From contig CACGIM010000012.1 of the NCBI GenBank assembly GCA_902573115.1, forward strand, positions 1 through 32,447: DNA of 32,447 bases. The letters are read 5' to 3'. This DNA is from an uncultured Candidatus Poseidoniales archaeon (GTDB lineage Archaea; Thermoplasmatota; Poseidoniia; Poseidoniales; Thalassarchaeaceae). Shown here piece after piece: positions 9,401-17,323 of this stretch. The translations under genes and the position numbers were made by a program. The notes under the pieces were generated by a model. It saw nothing but the letters and a program-made list of their open reading frames with translations. It had not been told where the DNA came from and ran no database searches. Position 1 is the first letter of the stretch. Each line of letters opens with the position of its first letter.

Positions 9401-12400
9401 GTTATCGAATAGGTGGTGATGACTTGTCACTATTTCCACATCTTCTCCGTCCGGATAAAGGGTACTGGGAACAGAGAAGTCCCTGTTTACAAACAGGTAG
9501 TCGAACAAAATAGAGCCATCAATTGAAACTGCACCGTAATCCGAGGTGACCCCAATGGGGATATCGGCTTCTTCGTCTGACTCTTCCGACGGGAGTGAAG
9601 CAATGTAATCGGCTATTGGTCCTCCCAAACCAGAGACGTTCTCAAAGAACTGGTATCCTATTCCAATGGTGGAGATGCGAACATTCTGAGCGGATGTGGA
9701 GGAAATGGAGAGTGGGACTTCGACCCAATTCCTGGCTGTTTGTGAGTCGGTAAGACTTGGGCTGAGAAGACCAATGCCCGATATCTGGGCCATGCTTAGT
9801 GAGGTTATGAAAGGAGAATGTCCAGATCCTCCTGACACAGATGACCCGGCCACAGAAATGGAAACGGGAGCAGTGAAACCAGTGATATCCGGGGAAATTG
9901 AGACAATTCCGGAGTTAATGGATGCAGATTCAGGTATAAGGAATGTAATGGTCTCCGAATTTGTACCATCCAAGCTCAAAGATATGCTTCTGGAACTGGT
10001 ATCGGCTGATGTTATCATAGATTGCCAACCTAGATGCCCGAAACCGGAACCCGAGGAGTCGCTCGCTGGGAATGACCACTCGTCAGACCCATCGTTGAGA
10101 ACGTCGATTTTCGGATCGAGAGCGGGGTTAGAGAATGTTGCTACAACCCTCAAAACATCTATCCAGCCGTTCGTAGGCAGGCTCACCGATAGAGAGTATC
10201 CGATCTCTTGATTGGGGAATTGTATTGTCCCTCCCTTGGAAGCCGTTCCAAGTGAGTTGCCCCACACGTCGTGAGCCGTAATGCTAACTGAGCTCGAAAT
10301 GTTTCCAAGCATCTTTATGCTCTTTATCGGCCTAGATGAGTAAACGAAGTCAGAAGTAATTGTTCCGGTCACAGCAGTTGCGTTGAGGAGACCATTAACC
10401 ACCTCGACTCCGGGGCTAAGGTCCCAGCCGTTGCTACCTGAATCGGCATTTAGGACTCTCTTACCGCCTATGTGAATTCTCTCTATTATGGGTGTCTGCT
10501 CTGGATCATCAGATCCGGCATGGATCTTGAGTCTAACTTTTGGATACTGGGCCGAATCTATTCCAGCAAGGCTGAATGGGAAGGAAATGTTCGAGAATCC
10601 TGGAATTTCAACACCAGTGGTGGCTTCCAATATCGATCCTGTTAACCAGCCTTCTTCATGCATCTTCCCTTCAATATCGATAAAACCATGATTGAATCTG
10701 TCCCCAAGATCAAGGGAAATCAAAGGACTAATCCAATCACCTGGTACACCGTAGTTGGATATCTTTACGCCTGCATTGTCGATGAACCAGCCAGAGTATA
10801 CGACAAAGGAGTCTGACCCAAAGGCGAATTTGAATCTGACCGAGTCACCCTTGTAAGAATCAAGGTTAGCCTCTAAATTTGTCATCCCGCTAGTCGAGGT
10901 TGCTCCTGTCCAAGAGCTACCAGTGCAATGATCCATCGAGAATATTGCCTTGTTTGCGAGGTTATGCCCCGCACTTGAGTAGGCAGTGCTAGAATACCAT
11001 CCTGGATCGAAGTGTTGCCAAGACGCGCCATTAACTGAAATGAATACCGCACCCCCATCCCAAGATGGCTCTGAGCATGACCAGTGGTCAAAGGTAAGGT
11101 ATGATGTTCCATTAAGTGGGATATCGTAAATCGGCGAGAGCAATCGAGCCTCGTTTATACCGGCTTCATAATTGCCTGAGAAGCCGATTCCGTAGGCATA
11201 TGGAAACGAAGAGACATCAGGTGGTCCCGAATTAGTGTTAACCTTGTTCAGAGTGAATCGACACCTATCACTACTACAAGTCCCTGCAGTTGATCTTGAC
11301 CAACCGGGGGCGTCTGATACTCCGGGTGAGGATGCTGTAGAGTCCTCGAACCCTATGGAGTTAGTTTGGCTACCCATAAGTATTGTCCGATGTGCCCAAT
11401 CATCCGGCAATGGAGTCCCCTGGGAGTCATTCATCCCGTAATGAGTAATCGTGTTGGATGAGTCGAAGTTGTCTATGAAAAGAGTGCTTCCATTGTAATC
11501 AACCACCCTTATGTGGTCTATGGCAATCCCCTCCATTGAATCTGCGGGAGAGCTTCCTCCGAAGTTTGTTGATGGGCTTGTATCTACCACTACTCGAAGA
11601 TACACATTGGACTTATCCTGGAATCCGTTGGGTATTTCGAATGAAACACGCCTAAAATCTTTCAAGGTTGTGTCATAATATGTTTGATTATTGTCAGCCG
11701 TATATCCGTTTCCGGGGATAGGGCCTGACCTTGATGAGCAATCGGAAGATGTGCTACTTGTGCTGGAAGATATATCCGCCCATGTGTTCCCATTCAACGA
11801 AATTTCGACACAAGCATTGTCATTGCTAGCCCCTTCCAAGTCCCATTCCAAGTTCATCTCAATTTTTGATGTGGAATTTGTCCCGCTGAGGTCAATAGTC
11901 CGCTGTAACACGCCGTAAGCATTGGGGCTGTAGGTGCAGGAAGACGATGAAGTAGTATAGCATCCGTGATGCCAAACATCCAAATTAACGCCATAATTTG
12001 ATACATCTATGTTGTCTATGAACCATCCAGGCCTTTCATTTGAAGCATTTGGATGGGTCCAGATGAGGAATCTAAATTGTATCTTCTCCGAATCAGAGAT
12101 ACCATCCAACGAGGACAGAGTGAAGTTACTGCTTACCCAGCCACTGTGGGATGGGGATGCGAAAACAGGCACTGGTGAGCTTGCCCCAGTTGGAATTGGT
12201 GCCTCAATAGACATCGTACTAGGATAGCCTCCTTGTGGCTCCATGTAGGTCCAATTGCTCCAATCTCCTTCAGTTCTAAGTCTGTATTCCACCCATGTAC
12301 CATCCCCCTGTCCTGAAGAGGTGCTATCAACGTGGTACCAGTGATCAAAGGTCAGGTAAAATGAGCTTGAATAATCGGCAGAGGGGACATTCATCTCAGG

Positions 12401-13747
12401 AATAATCAGATGACCGAATGTGCCCGCAGGCACAGGGTTGCCCGGCAATGTTCCTGCCGAAACTATTCCCTGTGATGAGGAAGATGGGACCACTCCATGA
12501 GGAAGAGTCTGTTCATCCGCATATGAAGTTCCATTGAGATCCATGAAAGTGGTTGCTTGCCATAGTTTGTGATTGTTGCAAATGAACGTTGTTTCATTTA
12601 TTTCAGAGCTATCTAGGTCCCTGTCCTCGTCCAGATCCAATCCGGACTCAATCTTGTATCCGCCGTGTTGGCAGTTTTCCCCCAGTGCTTCTGTAGTTAC
12701 ATCCACCTCGTAGTCGTAATATCCTCCCAGAGAGGCAGAGATTGCGCCACCATTGCCCCCGGTATCGCTGATTAATATTGTCGGAGCAGATGAGAAATTT
12801 TCACCACCATCTGTAATTTCTGCCGAGTGGATTTTTCCGGTCGAGAAGAGGTTTGCAGTTAGTGAAGCACCGGTCCCATTGGCCGGGAAAACGGCAATTA
12901 TGTCACTCGACTGATAGCCTGATCCGGATTGAACGATGTTGACTGTGAGAATTGAGCCATTGCTGTCCACGGAACCTATCGAAGCGATCGCGCCCTCTCC
13001 ATCACATTGGCACTGAATAGTGATCTCATCATCTGTCCCGTAATTGGAACCACCTGAGTTTACAGTAATACTTTGTATCCCTGAGCTGATTGAGTAAGTG
13101 CCAGCAAATCCAGATCCCCCTCCTCCGCTGGCAGTTAGGTTGCCACCAACATATCCAGTCCCTCGATTGGTAATGTTGAGCGAGGTCACTACGTCTTCGT
13201 TCCCATAAGACTCGCAGAAGTAAAGAGTTTCTTCTATCTCGCCCGTGTCTAATATCTGATCAAAATCGCTATCCATTCCATGCTCGAGAAATATCCCGTA
13301 TGACCCCCCACAGGCCGAAATGTTTGTTGATGTTGATTTCAAAAAGAGTCTTTTCCATCCCGGCGAGTAGGTGTAATCTGAATTCAGGGTTACCTCGATT
13401 TCGCCGACATCGAATGTGCTTACATTTGACCTAGTGCCATCGTCTTTTAGGACCATAGCCCCATCATCATTTATTTCCATGCCCAGCAGGTTGCCGCTTG
13501 TGAAGTCGTCCTCATCCCAAACAATCCCAAAATCCGTTGATGAAGGTAAAGGGGAATTCGACACATGGAGCCATCCATCCAGAATTGTAGAATTTGAGGG
13601 AACTGAGAAACCGTTCACGACAGTGGAGTCCCCTTCGCTATTGATCACGGAGGGTCCTGCCCAACTAGAAACGCCTGCTGAACTTAATGGGGCTGCGATC
13701 ATTAAGAAGACAATTGAGAATGCTAGCCTAGTGCGGCTGCTTGGCAT
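6485..13747 (-). CDS. Giant secreted surface protein with C-terminal membrane anchor (2,420 residues)
   Basis: Residues 5-25 form a signal peptide (LAFSIVFLMIAAPLSSAG). Residues 143-180 and 352-392 are two copies of a C...G...D.D.D..LD..EI..T..(F)C motif, of the kind catalogued as DUF7151-like. Between them, residues 188-342 hold about four units of a Gly-Tyr/Asn-Phe repeat (NRGTGY, SGGSNY, QSGSGY, TDGGENF). Residues 464-586 and 883-1000 look like MAM/jelly-roll modules, each with LTFDHW near the start and GWFIDN near the end, and a related stretch lies at about 614-752. The rest is Thr/Ser/Asp-rich, Ig-like beta sandwich. A single helix (about 2358-2380) anchors the protein, leaving a 40-residue acidic tail with PGWLWDSDSNEWVPDP inside. 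NxS/T sites are many. Role is probably adhesion or particle binding at the cell surface (inference). The ATG at 13745-13747 fits the signal peptide. Confidence 0.9.
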   Translation of the reverse strand: MPSSRTRLAFSIVFLMIAAPLSSAGVSSWAGPSVINSEGDSTVVNGFSVPSNSTILDGWLHVSNSPLPSSTDFGIVWDEDDFTSGNLLGMEINDDGAMVLKDDGTRSNVSTFDVGEIEVTLNSDYTYSPGWKRLFLKSTSTNISACGGSYGIFLEHGMDSDFDQILDTGEIEETLYFCESYGNEDVVTSLNITNRGTGYVGGNLTASGGGGSGFAGTYSISSGIQSITVNSGGSNYGTDDEITIQCQCDGEGAIASIGSVDSNGSILTVNIVQSGSGYQSSDIIAVFPANGTGASLTANLFSTGKIHSAEITDGGENFSSAPTILISDTGGNGGAISASLGGYYDYEVDVTTEALGENCQHGGYKIESGLDLDEDRDLDSSEINETTFICNNHKLWQATTFMDLNGTSYADEQTLPHGVVPSSSSQGIVSAGTLPGNPVPAGTFGHLIIPEMNVPSADYSSSFYLTFDHWYHVDSTSSGQGDGTWVEYRLRTEGDWSNWTYMEPQGGYPSTMSIEAPIPTGASSPVPVFASPSHSGWVSSNFTLSSLDGISDSEKIQFRFLIWTHPNASNERPGWFIDNIDVSNYGVNLDVWHHGCYTTSSSSCTYSPNAYGVLQRTIDLSGTNSTSKIEMNLEWDLEGASNDNACVEISLNGNTWADISSSTSSTSSDCSSRSGPIPGNGYTADNNQTYYDTTLKDFRRVSFEIPNGFQDKSNVYLRVVVDTSPSTNFGGSSPADSMEGIAIDHIRVVDYNGSTLFIDNFDSSNTITHYGMNDSQGTPLPDDWAHRTILMGSQTNSIGFEDSTASSPGVSDAPGWSRSTAGTCSSDRCRFTLNKVNTNSGPPDVSSFPYAYGIGFSGNYEAGINEARLLSPIYDIPLNGTSYLTFDHWSCSEPSWDGGAVFISVNGASWQHFDPGWYSSTAYSSAGHNLANKAIFSMDHCTGSSWTGATSTSGMTNLEANLDSYKGDSVRFKFAFGSDSFVVYSGWFIDNAGVKISNYGVPGDWISPLISLDLGDRFNHGFIDIEGKMHEEGWLTGSILEATTGVEIPGFSNISFPFSLAGIDSAQYPKVRLKIHAGSDDPEQTPIIERIHIGGKRVLNADSGSNGWDLSPGVEVVNGLLNATAVTGTITSDFVYSSRPIKSIKMLGNISSSVSITAHDVWGNSLGTASKGGTIQFPNQEIGYSLSVSLPTNGWIDVLRVVATFSNPALDPKIDVLNDGSDEWSFPASDSSGSGFGHLGWQSMITSADTSSRSISLSLDGTNSETITFLIPESASINSGIVSISPDITGFTAPVSISVAGSSVSGGSGHSPFITSLSMAQISGIGLLSPSLTDSQTARNWVEVPLSISSTSAQNVRISTIGIGYQFFENVSGLGGPIADYIASLPSEESDEEADIPIGVTSDYGAVSIDGSILFDYLFVNRDFSVPSTLYPDGEDVEIVTSHHHLFDNSEIAEITLIGSSSDGNSIEFRVQNSADGLWGAGSQAVSFSQTSGNSLAPLSYSGSFVTEAIHSDGYADIEVHWVFNVNWGWDDTDYILWEARANDALGETIWPANSQSGFGVNAVENDLQIDFFEVRDDYGRLISNTQDTLFYPFPILDGGDLHVSGTVRFQDSEGERPSSSDFSVGLNLSGTIHQLQSSEGGVFQGVVSSPLGIDHLSLTPIMLSVGPSSANGAEDATGITTQVEIIVDGSPPIAGPIEVQTPVGLQPVDGMVIPPTVPFSPYVTISESEARGDSLTLRYWRTGIDDSNDDGIADENEYQFQIRDLSQGLTGEQQIQFQGIDVSQLDNEMIHLYLEGTDWAGLSYQDGGSGGSPGAENAWASVVVAEDIMVEFAGAGLGTGSGGGSTFSLDRKTQDSIDYFLIPGKNHTFKVRLDEPNGFRTIDNITIYLCGYSNQYGVIHYDPFTESLSTPDNSMLDPLGSSTQKITDSVTELSVRFRMSWDMPFTEDDFDCKPRVLVQDGLEQIESQVLSSLSWRLDNRIIAVPIFAEDLTEPIVPALGIDLFLGKGDAFSISGSIYHEGSGERLVEADEGLAVRISMLYGSGIYESTAVVFQNGNFSVEMSLPDFQPLVPTTALTLSLFNTPGESHSVENSEASATVDTKSPTALFNVEEYPESSLTVIETDTMDEVMVTVTILEEIGMNYGPLEVSWVFQRNGEYVVGTESSGELPWISSKDGKHVYQGMLDFTPELEFNLLEGDRVAFWVSSTDKAGNTVSGLGGPDTPRSPTLRIVEFEAQYTREVVEPTRNPLVGETLKIVSYWENPGKDGGTLTVGLYEQKLDGTWQPSISTLLNGPVEVYLPPGSSSVKAEFEYQTWKEGQPYLVLVVDGDFENSNYRNVEISGIDVSPVGEDDNSGEITIWVIGSSIIVISMMGGAFYVLRKGAGEEYYDDDYEVEDDEHPGWLWDSDSNEWVPDPDYRG
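12722..13186 (-). repeat. Gly-Tyr repeat block inside the giant surface protein
   Basis: Residues 188-342 of the 2,420-residue protein. About four units of 35-40 residues, each starting with a short beta strand and a G-x-G/S-Y/F turn (NRGTGY, SGGSNY, QSGSGY, DGGENF) and ending with a GxGA-type strand (SGFAG, EGAIAS, GTGASL, GGAISA). Such units occur in tail and fibre proteins of marine phages. Here they sit between two copies of an otherwise contiguous-looking Asp-rich Cys motif. Confidence 0.6.
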
Positions 13748-13807
13748 GGTTCAGCACGCCATTAATTCAGTTATGAACCAATCTGCTAACATCTCATATT
13801 CTCACTC

Positions 13808-13882
13808 TGGAGCCACTGGGGGGAATTGAACCCCCGACCTTCGCCTTACCAAGGCGACGCTATACCTCTAAGCCACAGTGGC
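13808..13882 (-). tRNA. tRNA-Thr (anticodon GGT)
   Basis: A full cloverleaf on the minus strand: acceptor GCCACTG/CAGTGGC, a D arm with GGT in the loop, anticodon stem TCGCC/GGCGA with loop TTGGTAA (anticodon GGT, reads ACC), and T arm GGGGG-TTCAATT-CCCCC. The discriminator is T, followed by an encoded CCA (13808-13810). The tRNA body without CCA is 72 bases (13811-13882). No intron. A TTAAAC box lies about 30 bases upstream of the 5' end. Confidence 0.96.
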
Positions 13883-13985
13883 GGTGACTCCACGTCTGAA
13901 GTGGTTGGTTTAATCGTGGCGGATTGAATAGGGAAGTTTGAAACATACGTCACTGTGAAAACCACCTAGCGTTTGCGGTGGAATA

Positions 13986-14072
13986 GCCGAGGTCGCATAG
14001 CCCGGTATTGCGCGGGCCTGGAAAGCCCGTGGGATTTTTCCCTCGCGAGTTCAAATCTCGCCCTCGGCGCCA
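13986..14072 (+). tRNA. tRNA-Ser (anticodon GGA)
   Basis: Acceptor GCCGAGG/CCTCGGC, anticodon stem CGGGC/GCCCG with loop CTGGAAA (anticodon GGA, reads TCC), and the long variable arm of class II tRNAs (GGGA-TTTT-TCCC). The T arm is GCGAG-TTCAAAT-CTCGC, the discriminator is G as expected for tRNA-Ser, and CCA is encoded (14070-14072). No intron. Divergent from tRNA-Thr, with 103 bases between them holding nothing else that I can identify. Confidence 0.96.
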
Positions 14073-14113
14073 AAATGCACAAAATACTCTGAATGATGAA
14101 CAGTCGACGAGTG

Positions 14114-14120
14114 TATTATT
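14114..14120 (+). promoter_or_regulatory. TATA-like box of the membrane zinc-ribbon gene
   Basis: TATTATT, centred about 28 bases before the ATG at 14145. This spacing predicts a leaderless transcript, in line with the lack of a ribosome site before that ATG. Assigned by pattern and distance only. Confidence 0.4.
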
Positions 14121-14144
14121 CAATGCCGGTGCTCTCAGGGCCCC

Positions 14145-15296
14145 ATGGAGGACAGGCAAGAGCCTGAATCTGTAGAGTCGGATTCAATGGCTAGACTGAG
14201 CGATTTACCTGTTAGCGGTCGATTTCGTGATATCAATGATCGACTTGCTCCAGTTGACTCGATCATTGCTGAGTTGCGCTACATGGCTTACCTTGTCGGA
14301 AAGTTTTGGGGAAGTAAAGAGGCTACAATGATTCTACTTTGTCTATCTGGCTTAGTTCTAGGCTCTTGGGACATAGGTATTGGCGAGCTATCTAGCGGCG
14401 GAGATTACAACAGGTGGGGACTAATTGGAGGGGAGGATAGTGGAATACTGCATATGGAAGATATGGCACTGATTCTGACTCTACTCTCAGTGATATGCTG
14501 GATAGCTTTCATCTTCCTTTTGTGGACTAGTTACCCAATTATGAGAGAAAATATGACCTACATGGTAATTGGGATGATATTCGTCCAAATGGGGTATATC
14601 AGAGCCCATTCTGAGTATCCTGATTTCCCTACAGGTGCTGGCCTATCGGGGTGGGTTTGGATAATTGTTGTCAATCTAGTTATGCTATTCTTGTCGGTAT
14701 TTGTTGTGAGGAGGGCGGTTGTGGAGACTAGGGACATACATGTTCAACAACGTCACTTCCACCCTGATCCACGGGTTATTGAGAGGGCTTGGAAAGATCA
14801 TAGCCTCGTAGCATGGAGTCTAGCGATAGGAGTGTGGGCGGTTTTCATTAATCTCAGCTTCTGGAGTAGCACCCATGCTGTAGCTCCCAGCCCAGGAGAT
14901 TTGCAATTTAGCAATTTATTGGTTATTTTACACGTACTTACAGGACTGCTTTCATCGGGCCTTCTACTAACAATAATTTGGTTTCCAGATTTTATGCTTG
15001 GTTCAACTGGTGTTCGTATTCAGTCGACGAGGGCCAGAGAAGTTGCTGGAGAGACTATCCAACAAAGGAATAGTGAACAAGGGAGGTGTCCAGTTTGCAA
15101 TCATCAGACATCTGCCATAATGGAATCAACGGGTGGCATAAGTATCCCATGTTCAAAGGAGGGTTGCGTCGGCAAGGGAGCGGCAGGATCAAAGTGCGAG
15201 CTGTGCGAAACAAAAATTCCCTCCAGAATAGTTTGTGTAAACTGTGGTTCAAGCACACCTGTTGGAAGTCACTTCGGAAGGGTTGAGGCTTGGTGA
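14145..15296 (+). CDS. Six-helix membrane protein with C-terminal zinc ribbon
   Basis: A 383-residue protein of no family I recognise. A polar N-terminus of about 55 residues is followed by six hydrophobic segments: TMILLCLSGLVLGSWDIG, ALILTLLSVICWIAFIFLL, MVIGMIFVQMGYI, WVWIIVVNLVMLFLSVFVV, VAWSLAIGVWAVFINLSF and LLVILHVLTGLLSSGLLLTI. The last 70 residues form a soluble zinc-ribbon pair: CPVC with CSKEGC, then CELC with CVNC. Both ends should face the cytoplasm if the six-helix count is right. The TGA stop overlaps the ATG of the protease gene (TGATG at 15294-15298), so the two are translationally coupled. A sensor or scaffold that works with the protease is a reasonable guess, not shown. 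Confidence 0.85.
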   Translation: MEDRQEPESVESDSMARLSDLPVSGRFRDINDRLAPVDSIIAELRYMAYLVGKFWGSKEATMILLCLSGLVLGSWDIGIGELSSGGDYNRWGLIGGEDSGILHMEDMALILTLLSVICWIAFIFLLWTSYPIMRENMTYMVIGMIFVQMGYIRAHSEYPDFPTGAGLSGWVWIIVVNLVMLFLSVFVVRRAVVETRDIHVQQRHFHPDPRVIERAWKDHSLVAWSLAIGVWAVFINLSFWSSTHAVAPSPGDLQFSNLLVILHVLTGLLSSGLLLTIIWFPDFMLGSTGVRIQSTRAREVAGETIQQRNSEQGRCPVCNHQTSAIMESTGGISIPCSKEGCVGKGAAGSKCELCETKIPSRIVCVNCGSSTPVGSHFGRVEAW

Positions 15297-16453
15297 TGGA
15301 AACCAATCCCACAAAGTCTGGCGAGGATCAGAAGTCCGTCATTGAGGGAGGGACTAACCAGAAAGACGCAATTGGGGGCATAATCGCAATAAGTATGTCT
15401 TTGTTACTTGTATTGGCGTCTTCATTGACGGTAATTTATTTCTGGAAGGGTGAGGATAGTTTCATCATTTTAGGGCCCTCTTCCGCATTGTCATCTTGGG
15501 AGTGGGAGTACAGGGAGATAGTGGGAGTCAACAATCAGTCACTAGCAGATCTAGATGGGGCAGGAGTGATCGTGTGCGTAATAGACTCAGGTATTGACAT
15601 GGCTCATCCAGATCTACGCAAGGTGAATCTAATAGGGTGGAGGGACTCAATTAACGGCCTTGAGGAGCCATATGACGACGAAGGTCATGGGACCGCTATG
15701 TCTGGAATAATCGTAGCTGACGGTGGATTGAATGGCTTATCTAAAGGTGTAGATCTGCTGGTGGCCAAGGCGATTGACGAAAATGGAGTAGGTAGTGATG
15801 AAAGTGTTGCCGACTCAGTAGATTGGTGTAATCAGAACGATGCGGATATCATATCAATGAGTCTTGGCGGGAGCCAGAGCTTTGCCTCTGGTATTCTTGC
15901 AACTGACCAGTTAGAGCAATCAGTTAACGAAGCTCTGGATAGCGGCGTCTTCGTGATTGCGTCTGCGGGTAACGACGGCGAAGATGATGATGGGGATGTT
16001 GGTTCACCGGGATCAGTAGAAGATGTAATATGTGTCGGAGGCATAACTAGAACTGGAGATATATGGTCAGGGAGCTCTAAGGGAGACAATGACGGGAGAC
16101 TCTGGCCGAATCCCATTTGGATAAGGGGGGACCCGGACAAGAAACCGGAGATAGTAGCCCCCGGACATGAGGTTCCAGTCATTTTCGCTGGAGGGACGGG
16201 GAGTAATGACTGGTGGGGCTGGTCAAGTGGGACATCGGCCGCTACGGCCTGGGTAACAGGCTCGCTAGCCATTTTGCTGGAGGCAAATCCAGACCTCCAG
16301 AGGGAGAATTCCCAAGCCAGGCAGTCTATTGATGCTGTAAAGATCGCAATATCCGATAACTCCGAAATGAAGGAGGGGCAGAGCGATCATGATGACTACT
16401 ACGGGTATGGGCACTTGAGAGTGGATCTCTTGGTAGGGCATTTCGAGGGCTAG
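15296..16453 (+). CDS. Membrane-anchored subtilisin-like serine protease (S8 family)
   Basis: A 385-residue protein. A hydrophilic N-terminus of about 25 residues is followed by one helix (about 27-50), which should place the catalytic domain outside the cell (type II topology). The triad is complete: D97 in VIDSGID, H131 in DEGHGTAMSG and S314 in SSGTSAATAW, with oxyanion N226 in SAGNDG. There is no evident prodomain; the 45 residues between helix and catalytic core are too short for a standard one. I place the start at the ATG 15296-15298, which overlaps the previous stop by one base; in-frame TTG (15290) and GTG (15293) lie just upstream. Probable role is processing of surface or exported proteins. 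Confidence 0.93.
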   Translation: METNPTKSGEDQKSVIEGGTNQKDAIGGIIAISMSLLLVLASSLTVIYFWKGEDSFIILGPSSALSSWEWEYREIVGVNNQSLADLDGAGVIVCVIDSGIDMAHPDLRKVNLIGWRDSINGLEEPYDDEGHGTAMSGIIVADGGLNGLSKGVDLLVAKAIDENGVGSDESVADSVDWCNQNDADIISMSLGGSQSFASGILATDQLEQSVNEALDSGVFVIASAGNDGEDDDGDVGSPGSVEDVICVGGITRTGDIWSGSSKGDNDGRLWPNPIWIRGDPDKKPEIVAPGHEVPVIFAGGTGSNDWWGWSSGTSAATAWVTGSLAILLEANPDLQRENSQARQSIDAVKIAISDNSEMKEGQSDHDDYYGYGHLRVDLLVGHFEG

Positions 16454-16457
16454 CGTC

Positions 16458-17264
16458 CTATTTGCGCTTGAGGAGCCCGACCAAAGTTCCACCTGATAGT
16501 TCTGCAAATCCTATAGAGTGGCTTGAATTAGCCATTTTTACAAGCTCGATCCATTCATTGAATGATTGAACCTTAGACTGGGCTGGAGTTGGACCTTCAT
16601 CCCCGATGACCCCGACATCTCCCGTGGGAACTGTCGGCTCCAAGACAAGAATTAGTCCACCTGGAGCAATCAACTGGAAAGCGTTCTTGGCGGCCACGAC
16701 CCGTTCTTCTTCCTGTAAATCGATAATTATCAAATCTACAGGCATTGGTAGCAAGGAATCCAATGCCGTTTCTGGAAGAGCTATGTTGGAGGCGAGTGAG
16801 GGGAGTGACTCGGCGATTACTTCCTGCCATTTCCTTGAAATCACCTTGGACCACGAATCTGCCTGATATCGGCGGATTAGTCTATCGATTATCACCCCAA
16901 ACCTACTTCCTGGTTCAATTATTGTGAAGGTCTCAGGTCGGGCGGCGATTTCCGTCTCGCCCTTCTCACCCTCCGCTCTCCAGAGGTCGAAAAGCCACGC
17001 CGAAAGATGGCCTATCCCCCCTCCCAATAAAACTACATTCGTAGGTGACAGCCGTGAGCAAACGTCCCTAATCCTGGTTCTAACTGATTTAGGCAGCAGA
17101 GTAATGTCCATGTGAAGCATCTGCTCTCCAATACTTGCAGCGACCTCAGGTTCATTCTGGCTTCTCGCTTCATCCTGTGAAAGGAGCTTTCGCATAACTT
17201 CTGCCTCTGACATTTGAGGCAATCCCCCACCCAATCCTTCTCGGCTCACGGTTGTGTCTGTCAT
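16458..17264 (-). CDS. Class I SAM-dependent methyltransferase-like protein
   Basis: A 268-residue cytoplasmic protein. After a polar N-terminus of about 70 residues comes a Rossmann-type core: NVVLLGGGIGHLSAWLFDL supplies the Gly-rich SAM loop (motif I), FTIIEPGSRFG the acidic end of strand 2, VDLIIIDLQEEE the strand 4 Asp, and AFQLIAPGGLILVLEP the post-motif strand. The layout is like O-methyltransferases or spermidine-synthase-like enzymes. The substrate is unknown and catalytic activity is not proven by the motifs. It converges on the protease gene with 4 bases between stops and is divergent from the zinc protein at 17324. Confidence 0.7.
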   Translation of the reverse strand: MTDTTVSREGLGGGLPQMSEAEVMRKLLSQDEARSQNEPEVAASIGEQMLHMDITLLPKSVRTRIRDVCSRLSPTNVVLLGGGIGHLSAWLFDLWRAEGEKGETEIAARPETFTIIEPGSRFGVIIDRLIRRYQADSWSKVISRKWQEVIAESLPSLASNIALPETALDSLLPMPVDLIIIDLQEEERVVAAKNAFQLIAPGGLILVLEPTVPTGDVGVIGDEGPTPAQSKVQSFNEWIELVKMANSSHSIGFAELSGGTLVGLLKRK

Positions 17265-17273
17265 GACTTACAC

Positions 17274-17300
17274 TTCAACCATACCACCGGATGGGTTGAA
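17274..17300. promoter_or_regulatory. Inverted repeat in a divergent promoter
   Basis: TTCAACC (17274-17280) and GGTTGAA (17294-17300) are perfect 7-base arms 13 bases apart. They lie in the 59 bases between the divergent methyltransferase and HVO_0476-type zinc protein genes. The spacing of arm centres is 20 bases, about two helical turns, which suits a dimeric regulator. No regulator can be named. Confidence 0.4.
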
Positions 17301-17323
17301 AACGATACTGCAAAGCGAATATC

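Noticed and set aside
12722-13186. The phage-fibre-like repeats as evidence of a prophage.
   Set aside because: They lie inside one cellular surface gene with signal peptide and anchor; no integrase, capsid, terminase or attachment repeats are nearby.
13808-14072. The tRNA pair as an integration site of a mobile element.
   Set aside because: I found no repeated tRNA 3' end elsewhere in the window and no integrase gene.
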